Shown in pieces: positions 11,483 through 21,900 of a stretch of 64,000 nt of DNA (the stretch's first letter is position 1; every line of letters begins with the position of its first letter). A program made the position numbers and the translations under genes. The notes under the pieces are model-generated. The model worked only from the letters and a program-made list of their open reading frames with translations, ran no database searches and was not told the origin of the DNA. Origin of the DNA: Cliona cf. orientalis (taxonomy: Eukaryota; Porifera; Demospongiae; Clionaida; Clionaidae); assembly GCA_963930775.1 (NCBI GenBank), contig OZ005689.1, positions 24,984,058 through 25,048,057 on the forward strand, written 5' to 3'.

Positions 11483-11564
11483 GGGACCAGCTGATGAGTC
11501 CTCCCACTCTAAAAATAATGGACGAAAAGCTCACTGTATCATATAGTGAACTTACTGGTTCTCC
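11483..11564 (+). ncRNA. type I hammerhead self-cleaving ribozyme
   Basis: All invariant core positions are present: CTGATGA (11491-11497), then stem II GTCC (11498-11501) with GGAC (11520-11523) around an 18-base loop, then GAAA (11524-11527). Stem III pairs 11527-11538 with 11542-11553, with one C/A mismatch and a 3-base loop. The cleavage position follows A11554 (TTA triplet). Stem I pairs ACCAG (11486-11490) with CTGGT (11555-11559) and extends by wobble pairs to 11483/11562. The layout with an open stem I is type I. The ribozyme would cut its own transcript and is likely part of a repeat-derived transcript of the adjacent 84-bp array. Confidence 0.85.
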
Positions 11565-11569
11565 AAGCA

Positions 11570-12946
11570 TGAGTATGATATTCGTATTAAATAAGTACAA
11601 GAGCATGATTTATTGCCATGATATGCGCATGATACTCACATGAAATAAATACAAGGTCATGATACCAATGATTTTATTGCCATGATATGGGGCATGATAC
11701 TCATATTCAATACTATAATTCAAGAACATGATGCCAATTGATACGGGGCATGACATTCATATAAATATTAATCAATATCATATATTTACCCATTATACCC
11801 ACCTTGTATTTTTCTTATATAAACTGCCCTGGTTGTGGCTGTAATTGGGCTACAACCAGGGAATCTCATACGAATGCTCTCGTCGTCCATCAGATCAGTG
11901 AACAATCCTCAGTGAGCGGCGATAAATTTGTGGGTGTGGCATGGAAGTAACCTGCACACCCATGTACGTCCACATGGCGCATGTGCAATATAGCAGATAG
12001 TACACAATCAAGCTAGTGTCAGTATCATGACTTACGTGGAACATGAAATGAAACATGAAACACCTACATGAAGTAGTGAGTTTATGTTAAAGTTTTGTTT
12101 CCTAATTTATGTATATTTTCTAGTTACGCAGTTCACGCCAAAGTCAGTGGCCAGTTACAAACATAAGTAAGCTATTAGTAACTGTTAACACGATCAATCA
12201 TAAGAAAAGTGTACAAGTTCATTAGTTCAAGAGCATTAAAGTGAAATAGGGTATACAAAGTAATGGTACTAGTAAGAGTTTACATACAGTGACTGAGATG
12301 GCTGAAATGAACAAATGCCTAGCAGGTGTTCTGCATTGACAATGTGCAATAATTAATGTTTGTGAGGAAATGATTGCGTTGCACTTACGATGAAGCCATT
12401 ATCAGTAACTGGACTGGTGACTGGTTCCTGTAAATATTAGCAGTGAGGATTAATCAATTGAATGTGATTGGAAAAAGATCGTTATGCCAGCGCACATGAT
12501 CTACGCATGGCTGTAACCTCGTGTTGAATTTCAATCAAAGGAGACTACTTACATGTGCAGTGGGTTGGACTGGGACAATGGATAGATCAAATTCTGATTC
12601 TGATGCTCATAATATTATTACTGAACGATACCCTATATCAACCATACTTCTATATTACTATAACACTAGGGATGCAGCCAAATACTATGCATTGTAGTTC
12701 ATTGTCAGCATTCCCACTGCAGACGCCACAGATACCCACCCCAATCACCTCCTCCTCCCCCACACCCTACCCCACCCCTAAAATACATCCCCCAACTCCC
12801 CAGTAAGTTCGTTCATTTATTGAGTGAAATATTACTGTATCACTTAATTCAAATTTACCACCAGCCCTTTAAAGACCACCACCACCACTACTCCTGTTGC
12901 TCACATGACCAGGGCAGTAAGTGAAACATACTTAGCATAACTGTAT

Positions 12947-12983
<37 letters not shown>

Positions 12984-13265
12984 ACACAGAGAATGAACAA
13001 GAACTGAGAAACGTGTTGATTGCATTGATCAAGTGACATTTGAAACATGTTTGGCTGTAGATGTAATGTGTACAAAGTAAAAAATTAATTGTTTGGCTCC
13101 TTTAATGTTTGTACATGTGCACAACTTAAAAAAGAATTTTTTGTCAAAGTGTAATCTAGTGAGGTCACAACGAGACATAATGGGTGTAGCCGAGCATACA
13201 TATCACTGGTATATCACTGGTATCAGTACATATTTCAATGGCTTATTGATATCCGGGTCAAACGG
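11570..13265. other. spacer between the two ribozyme-bearing blocks
   Basis: At 11575-11770 there are about three imperfect ~65-base repeats of GGCATGATACTCAT and ATTGCCATGATATG words. A TATATAAA sequence lies near 11817, just before an inverted pair (CCCTGGTTGTGGCTGTA and TACAACCAGGG). The rest has no supported gene. A CT/CA microsatellite is at 12950-12983. Confidence 0.5.
12950..12983. repeat. (CT)n(CA)n microsatellite
   Basis: A run of CT dinucleotides changes directly into CA dinucleotides. Confidence 0.9.
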
Positions 13266-14120
13266 ATATCAGTCTGTGGCTTGTCGGTCCACGACAGCCA
13301 CAGACTGAAGGCACAGAGCTACCTCCATGCTACCTGTCTCAGTGGAAGTATCTGTAAAAGTGGCTTGTCGGTCCACGACAGCCACAGACTGAAGGCACAG
13401 AGCTACCTCCATGCTAGTTATTCTGGTGGAAGTATGTGTGTAAGTGGCTTGTTGGTCCACACAGTTACAGACTGCAACCACAGAGCCATCACCATGCTAC
13501 TTATCCTGGTGGACGTATCTGTGAATGTGGCTTGTCAGTCCACAACAGTCACAGACTAAAGGCACAGAGCTATCTCCATGCTACTCATCCTGGTGGAAGT
13601 ATCTGTGTAAGTGGCTTGTTGGTCCACACAGTTACAGACTGCAGTCACAGAGCCATCACCATGCTACTTATCCTGGTGGAAGTATCTGTGAATGTTGCTT
13701 GTCAGTCCACAACAGTCACAGACTGAAGGCACAGAGCTACCTCCATGCTACTTATCTCAGTGGAAGTATCAGTAAAAGTGGCTTGCCGGTCCATGACAGC
13801 CACAGACTGAAGGCACAGAGCCATCACCATGCTACTTATCCTGGTGGAAGTACCTGTGAAAGTGGCTTGTCGGTCCAGAAAGACACAGACTGCAGCACAG
13901 AGCTACTTATTCTGGTGGAAGTATCTGTGAAAGTGGCTTGCCGGTCAACGACAGCTACAGACTGAAGGCACAGAGTTACCTCCATGCTATTTATCTCAGT
14001 GGAAGTATCTGTAAAAGTGGCTTGTTGGTCCACGACAGCCACAGACTGAAGGCTGGTGAAAGTATCGGTGAAAGTGGCTTGTCAGTCCATGACAGCCACA
14101 GACTGCAGCCAGGCACAGAT
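13266..14120 (+). repeat. 84-bp tandem repeat array, block 3
   Basis: About 10 units in plus orientation, the same orientation as block 1 and opposite to block 2. It is followed at once by the minus-strand hammerhead ribozyme. Confidence 0.9.
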
Positions 14121-14137
14121 GATACGTCCATACAGGT

Positions 14138-14218
14138 ATCCACCAATAAGTTCACTGTAGGATACAGTGAGCTTTTCGTCCATTATCTTTAGGGTGGGAG
14201 GACTCATCAGCTGGTCCC
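14138..14218 (-). ncRNA. type I hammerhead self-cleaving ribozyme
   Basis: Read on the minus strand: CTGATGA at 14210-14204, stem II GTCC (14203-14200) with GGAC (14181-14178), GAAA at 14177-14174. Stem III is 8 perfect pairs (TCACTGTA with TACAGTGA) plus an inner part with one mismatch and a TCC loop. Cleavage follows the A opposite T14147. Stem I pairs ACCAG (14215-14211) with TTGGT (14146-14142). The closing pair is G-U here but G-C in the plus-strand copy, and stem III has G-U in one copy and G-C in the other, so the fold is kept while the sequence changes. The orientation relative to the 84-bp unit is the same as in the other copy. Confidence 0.85.
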
Positions 14219-14896
14219 ACATCATGCAACAGTAAGTTCACTCAGTGCTGTTAAGGACTGTCTCATACTGAAATTTCATTCTTTCTCGTTGATATTCAGA
14301 TGCTTGTTGAGGAAAAGAGAATCAAGTAATGGACTCTATTCAAGTACCATATGAAACTTCAGTCCAACCTCTCTTGGAATAATAATTTATTAACCGCAAT
14401 TAATTTATTATTGTTAAGTTATTAAGTAATTAAACCACGCCCTCTCAAAGTATAAATGCAGATTTCCATCATTGTTCCACCAACTTTTTGTGAACCTTAA
14501 GTTGATTTATAGTAAATATAGTTTATGTTTAATTTCACCGAGGGTTATTCATCAACAACGAATAGATAGGATTTTATTCGCAGTAATGTTGGTTTCTTAA
14601 GCTTTGACGGCCAATATTCCCGCATATATCTCGGGCTTACGTTAATATCTTCGCTTATCCCTCGGTATATTCATTTAAACTTCTTCGTTACACTGTATTT
14701 CAGTATAGACGGGAGAGTATTAGGACTGGATCAATGTTGGTAAAGTTCGAGACACTTTTTGCTATGCTCAACTGCGACTGCGCGACCTTCGAGCTAACGA
14801 TTACATAACTATCACATGACCAGGTTCAAACAGCTAACCGCGCGAGAAACTGTGTCATCTAGGGAGCAGCTGAGCGTATGCATATGCATCTTATTC
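14219..14896. other. non-coding stretch
   Basis: It contains a possible TATAAATG box near 14452 and AT-rich sequence. No gene is supported. Confidence 0.4.
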
Positions 14897-15325
14897 AGTC
14901 GTTAAGCCAGCGGTCCAAAACACGTACAAGCGTTGCAGATACAGGAAGTGCATCCGGTGGCACATTCCAGTGCATGCAATTTTTGCTTTTTTATCTATTT
15001 TTCTTATTGTTCTATCTAGGCCATCTTTCACTTCTAGGACTCCAAACAAAGAACAGAAGACAGAAACTCTTCTACTTTCTGCTCGTTCAAGTCCTATAAC
15101 TCAGAGACATTCATGAGCTCCGCGGCAAGCGCTTTTGTGCATGCTACTAGCAAGCGTTCACAAAAAGTGCCTCGCGCAAAAAGTGGTACGTTTTGGTTCC
15201 CCTGGATGGATTCAAGCACCATTCAATAGCTCTTCTGTTGCTCTACAATATAAGACTGGAACGAAGTTTTTCCATCGAGCGGTTCCAAAATTACACGCTG
15301 TTAAAAATAGTACAAAAATTTCTAT
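14897..15325 (+). mobile_element. repeat family F1, long copy
   Basis: It begins with GTTAAGCCAGCGGTCCAA and GGAAGTGCATCCGGTG. The same sequence occurs in inverse at 29590-30060 and as a short element with both ends at 56337-56677. The non-coding character and terminal inverted repeat in the third copy point to a non-autonomous DNA element. Open frames inside are accidental. Confidence 0.7.
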
Positions 15326-15737
15326 TTTACTGTGTACGTCTACATACAAATCAATGACATTAAACATAGCACAAGCATAGCACAAGCTAGCTATGTTGCT
15401 GCTAGCTATCAAAGGCCATCTTGAAGTTTTGCTGAAGGTTATTGGAGCTTTCACAATCAGTCTCCTATTCCATCATCACAGCTATGGTTGACAGAAAGCA
15501 CCCCGGGTGAAAAATGTTGCGTGAGCACGCGTGCCTAACGTGGTGCAGCGCTATACCGCGCATGATAACACTCCTTTTTCCTCGCGATAGAATGCCAACG
15601 CGCGCACTTTACCCACGAATTAACGCCGCGTTACCGCGAGGTTGGAGGTACTTATCAGCTCTAACACTTCCGATGTGCTATAAACAATCTTGTCCTGTCG
15701 CTATTTAAACATTGCGACCACAGAGTCACGCGCGTTA

Positions 15738-15877
15738 GTGGCCCATTCATGCGTACTTATACCAGTATGCTAAATGCGCGCATGCACCAGCTGTGTGCAA
15801 GCGCACTGTGGCCCACTCATGCGTACTTCTACCAGTATGCCAAATGCGCGCATGCACCAGCTGTGTGCAAGCGCAGT
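15738..15877. repeat. 70-bp tandem duplication
   Basis: Two copies of a 70-base unit starting GTGGCCCA(T/C)TCATGCGTAC and containing GCGCGCATGCACCAGCTGTG differ at only a few positions. Confidence 0.85.
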
Positions 15878-15970
15878 GTGTACCTGCCTTACATAATGGG
15901 GATAGCATGATAAAGAAAACTACAATAGTATTATAGTACAGGTCAGTGGATGGATGCATGTATGAATAAA

Positions 15971-18900
15971 CTAGTCTAAGTCTTCTGGATCTTTGTATTC
16001 TGTCTCTTCATTTCGTTCTTCCTTGATAGCCTTCTCTTTCAATGCCTTTCGAGCATTACGACTCTTTCCATTCAGTTTCTTTTGCACGATTCTTGCCCAA
16101 CGTTCTTCTTCACCACTTTCACACGGATACTTATAGTTCAGTTGATCTGTGACCAAAGTTTAAATGATTAGCATTAGCACATCAAATGAAATTGAACTTA
16201 CATTTGATTGCATTCATCACTTTTTGATCCACCAGCTGCCGTCCCTTGGCAGGAGTACAATTTGAATTAGCCAGGACTTCATTTGAAAAGAACAGTGATA
16301 ACATTCGCTGGGCATATCTGTGAGGCTCGCTAGGTAGACAAGTATTCAGCTGGTGAAATTCAGCTAAGGCAGACTCATTGGGCAATTTGACAAAACATTT
16401 TAGAGCAGTGCCTGGATTCCCGCATAGTACTTCAAGTGGGTCTGCATATACGATCATATATGTTGACTTACATGAAAATCTGACATCATATAATAATATT
16501 ATTATTTGTACCAGGTCCTCTATGATGTTGAGGTTTATCTACTATTAGCACATCCTCTGAGGCCTGAGTCTCAAACTCACCACCTACCACCTATGATCAG
16601 TAAGAATATTATCATAACACTGTGATATGCATACACGTACAATCCCTCACCTTTCTGTCTTTCTTCTTTTGTAGTGCTAATCTTAAATTGTTGACTGCAT
16701 CCATATTCTTCTTCATCATTGATGTTAACTGTGAGAAATGGTCTTGCATCCACAGTTTGACCTGCTGAAGATCTGTGCTTGAAGTAGCTCCACACGGATA
16801 GTCATTCTATAATAATGGAATAGTAGTTAACCCATAGCACCTCACATTAATACAAAATTTCTAATCATAGTAAATTTTACCTTATGACTTGTGAGACCCA
16901 CATCAAGATCGTAAGTCATTGGAAAGACTGGATCATCACTAAGTGCATGTGTCTGTGAACTATATGGGAAATAATTTCGTAAGTTGGTCTGAGTGACCTA
17001 AATTAAAATATCATCAGAATTGACTATTACATCAGGGTTTCATCTAGTTGGGGGAGCTTCCCCCCCAAAAGAAAATATCAAGAGAGAAGAGAAGGGAGTA
17101 GAGAGGAAGAACATGCATATAACTTAGTGATACTAAACAACACAAAGTTTTGGCACTTGAGGTACATGGTGCGTGAAATTAATTGCCATGCCCCCTTCCA
17201 CACCAAACCAAACAATATATCATAGAGCCAGAAATTTTTTCAATCTTTATAGAATGGATATTAAAATGAAGTTTAATGAGTCATTAAAGTAGGTTAATTG
17301 AGAGGTACACATCATACACCTTGTAAGGGCTGCTGCCCTACAGGCAGCCCTTGCAAGGTTGTGAGAAACATGTAGCAGCCAGTCCAAACCAGTCTGGCAG
17401 GAAGTAGCCATGCACCTGCCAGGGCTGCATCCTCGCCTATTTATAGCTGACTCACGATGAGTTAGAGACACATGAGAGCAGCACTGAGAAGTAGCTATCG
17501 ATCAGCAGAACGTTCGTGAACAGAGGAGCAACTTTCAGATGGCACACCTTTCCAGATCGTCCCGCAGTGCTAGCAACACCACTAGTGGATCGGCTAGCGC
17601 GAGTAGCGGCGAAGCAGCTGGCTCGTCGGGGGATGGTGCTACAGAACAAATGGTGATAACCCCGCAAGCTCCAGGTGGTCCCGGCGGCGAAACCAGTGCT
17701 ACAGCGATAAGGACGGCCGTTCTGGAGGTTCTCGCGGACCCGGAAGTCATCCGGCAGTTTGGAACTGCGGTTGCTGCAGCATCAACTGTCCCATCCACTC
17801 CGGGTGGTACCACGGAGGCGGCGGCCGGTCCGGGAACCGTTTCGGGTGGAGCAACGGCTCAGGGGGAAGCAGCTTCCACCGCCCCTGGCCCGTCTGGATC
17901 TGGCGGCACCGCTGGTACCGGTAAGAGTTCATGGTTTTCATTTTCTTCAAGTTAGTTTATGTTTAGGCTTTAGCCATGTACTACGTAGCTTGGGGGGGGG
18001 GGGGGCTTCCAGCGCGGCTGGTGGCTGTTGTAGGAGTATCCTTCTCAAATGCCTCTTATACTTCTGTTTATGCTATACGCATGCAGTGGCAGCCTTATTT
18101 CACAAGTATTCCCCTACCCTACCCCACCCTCACTCTTCAGGAGCATGTTCTATAGTCTAACTTATCTCAACCAGAAGGTGGAAGCTAGAACATGCACAAA
18201 GTGCATGGCTCCAGACCACTCTCTGCATGAATGTGCACTAAATTCTCTGGATCAGCCCCAGCTGCTTACTCCTCCTTCGACTCCTTTGGCTTCCTATTCT
18301 CGTGTCCAGGAGCCTCGATTCCGACAACAGCAGTCGGGACAGAAGTCTGCCCCTCCAAGGAAGCGTGCGAAGAGAGAAGGCACCCCTAATCCCGTGCCGG
18401 GATCGGAGTCCTCGAGTTTCTGTTTCTCCTGGAATGAGGGACAGTGTTCGAGATATCCGAAGGAGTGCCCTCGTCGTCACCAATGTATCAGGTGTGGAGG
18501 CGAGCACCAGCTGAGTGGATGCACTGCAACTGTCACTCTCAAGGACTAGCACAGATCAACTGACTTGCTACAATGTGTAGAATCCTCACTGTGATTTTTC
18601 TTTTTTTTTTTTTTTTGCTAGTGGTGAGCTGCTCGGTCAGCCTTGCCTTGTTGGTAATAATTATGAGCTGCTCAGTCAGCCTTGCATGTTCTATCAAACA
18701 TATTCTTGCTTTATCTGAACATTATGGTTGTCTCTATGGATTTGCATACACAATCAATAGGGAATATCACTCCAGACGGGAGATATAGTTACACTAATGA
18801 TCTTCTGAGCCTTCGGGCAGCGGTTCCCTCATTGGTCTAGTTACCTGCTGAGTGCTCACGCATAGTGTCCCCTCTGCAAGCAGAGGTGTGGGAAAAGCAC

Positions 18901-21900
18901 CTTCAAGACCACCCGGATAGAGATTTTGTTGGGTATCTTCTTGATGGAATCCGCAATGGCTTCCGGATCGGTTGCCACAATTCAATGGGCCTTCGTTCAT
19001 CAGCCAGCAATATGTTGGGTGCAGAGAGGCACCCGAAGGTGGTCCAGGAATACCTCCAAAATGAATTGCAGGCAGGTCGCATAGTCCCGGTTCCTCCCAG
19101 GTGGCGCGCTAATGTACACCTCTCAAGATTTGGAGTCATTCCCAAGAAGCGTCAACCTGGAAAGTGGCGGCTGATCGTGGACTTATCTTCTCCAGACGGG
19201 GCAAGCGTCAATGACTTCATTGACACAAGTGTCTGCTCATTGAAGTATGCATCAGTGGATGATGCAGCAGAGTTTGTACTCAGATCTGGTCAAGGCACTC
19301 TGCTAGCAAAACTAGACATTAAAAGTGCCTATAGAAATATCCCAGTCCATCCAGAGGATAGACACTTGCTAGGAATGCGGTGGCAAGATTCCGTCTTTGT
19401 AGACGCTTGTCTTCCTTTCGGGTTGCGGTCAGCTCCCAAAATATTCAATGCGACAGCTGATGCACTTGAATGGATTATCGCTCATCAAGGGGTATCCTTT
19501 GTTGAGTTTATAATACATTACCTCGACGACTTCCTACTTGGAGGTAGCCCACATACAGAAGTATGCCAGAGGTCCTTGGACCTATCTCTGCAACTCTGCC
19601 AGGATGTCGGTTTTCCAGTAATGCGAGAGAAAGTCTTTGGCCCTACTACTGTCATAGACTTCCTTGGTATCCTCATTGATACTGATTCTATGGAGCTTCG
19701 ACTGCCTCGAGAGAAATTACTTCATCTAAGATCTCTCATTCAGGCGTGGCAAGGGAAGAAATCGTGTACCAAACGTCAGCTCCTTTCCCTCATTGGATAC
19801 CTTCAGCATGCAAGCACAGTGATCAAGCCAGGCCGTACCTTCCTCCGGCGTATGATAGATACATCAAAGAGGCAGGTACATCTGGATGCCCCACTTCGGC
19901 TCAATACAGAGTTCAGAAGCGATATTACATGGTGGGCCCTGTTTCTGGACAGGTGGAATGGAGTATCTCTTGTAGCCTCCCTTTTGCAGGCTTCCAGTTG
20001 ATCAGCATCTTACGACTGACGCTTCCGGATCGTGGGGATGTGGTGCTTTCTGTGGCAGTAAGTGGTTTAACCTGTCATGGAAATCATGCCCTGCAATAAG
20101 TGATGCTCACATCTCTGTTAGAGCTATTACCGATTATCATCTCTTGCGCTATCTGGGCAGAGTCTATGCAGCATAAACACATTCGTTGTCACTGTGACAA
20201 TGCAGCTGCAGTCGCAATGATCAACAGGAGATCGAGCTCTCATCCACTAGCAATGCATCTCCTGAGGTGTCTCTTCTTTATCTGTGCCAAGCACAGTATC
20301 ACTCTATCGGCAGTTCATCTAGCAGGATGGAAGAACACAGCAGCAGATACCCTCTCTCGGGATAATACCCAAGTGTTTATGAATGAGGTGAAGGAAGCGT
20401 CATCTGACTCTTCGACCATCTCTAGGGATCTCCTTGAAGTACTAGTCAGCCGCACCCCCAATTGGCTCTCAGCTGACTGGTCAAAAGCATTTGTCATGAC
20501 TGTGTAGTTATAAGTACAATGATTGTATACATGTAATAGTATCACGTGATCTAGATTATTATATATTTGTCTACCTTTATGATTCAAAGATAAGATGTGG
20601 CAGAGCCTGCAGATGGCAGCTGAGCATTATTTCTCAAGGGGGCTGGCGGCATCCTCTACAAGAACCTATACATCAGGAACGAAACGTTACATACAGTGCT
20701 GCAGCTTATGTAAGGTCACTCCTCTCCCTGTAACGGAAGCGAAGCTCTCAGCTTTTGTATCTATGTTGGCCAGAGATGGACTATCATTTTCAACCATCAG
20801 ATGCTATCTGGCAGCAGTACGGCATCATCAGATCGCTTGTGGCTTAGGCGACCCGGGCGTACCAGCAATGTCCCGGCTGGAGTACATCCTACAAGGAGTA
20901 AAGAGAGAAAAATCGGGTCAACATGGAGTTCAGAGGCAACCCATTACCCCGTCACTTCTGCTGAGGATGTTTTCATTCTGGAGTCACCTCAAGCCCACCG
21001 AGCTAGCAAAAGCTAAGATGTTTTGGGCGGCAGCATGCTTAGCTTTCTTCGGATTTCTAAGGGTGGGGGAATTCACTTCCCCCGGGGTGAATACCTTCGA
21101 TGACGACATCCACCTCTCTCCACGAGACATATCGGTAGACAATCCGCAACGTCCATCTGTTATGTACGTCACTCTGAGGCAGTCTAAGACAGACCAGTTG
21201 AGGAAAGGTGTGACCTTAGTTTTGGGAAAGACGGACAAAACATTATGTCCGGTTTCATCAATGATGAGTTACCTGGTTGTCAGAGGATCCTCAGCAGGAC
21301 CATTGTTCGTCTATCCGTTTCTGACACGTGATCGCTTCGTGGAGGAGGTCCGTAGGGCACTTGGCTCTGCAGGAGTAGACCCCGCATTATTTAATAGCCA
21401 CAGCTTCAGAATCGGGGCTGCGACCACGGCAGCGGCTAGAGGACTGGAAGACAGTCTCATCAAGACACTCGGGAGATGGGAGAGCTCAGCCTATCTTCGC
21501 TACGTCAGAATCCCGAGATCGGAGTTGGCCAACTACACAAGAGTTCTTGCCGTGGTTCCCGAATAATTTACGGACTCTATAGAGGGGAGCCCCACCCAAA
21601 TAAGGCGATGATGATATTATTGTGCTGTTAAAATTCATTATTGGATCTCCTTGAAAACTTGCTTGGGGCGCAGGACTCATGTCCTGGCATGGGGAATGGC
21701 GTCAGAGGTCGTGGTAGGCCCACCTCTGACGTATATTATGGGCCCCAAGCCGTAACTCACTCTGGTAACCGGCTAGCTGCATGCCTGTTACCAGGAGGAG
21801 GCTGGTGGATCCTGGGATTCTCCCCAACCTGGGACTTCCACCAAACAACTACTCTGGTCAGAGTACCAGCGGCATATAGACTGACGGTCCTCTGTGAAGC

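Noticed and set aside
12555-12806. 83-codon frame with a Pro/Thr-rich tail
   Set aside because: The composition follows from a C-rich tract and there is no splice or family support.
17535-17813. Minus-strand ORF opposite gag
   Set aside because: It mirrors the Gly/Ala/Ser-rich gag coding sequence and has no independent support.
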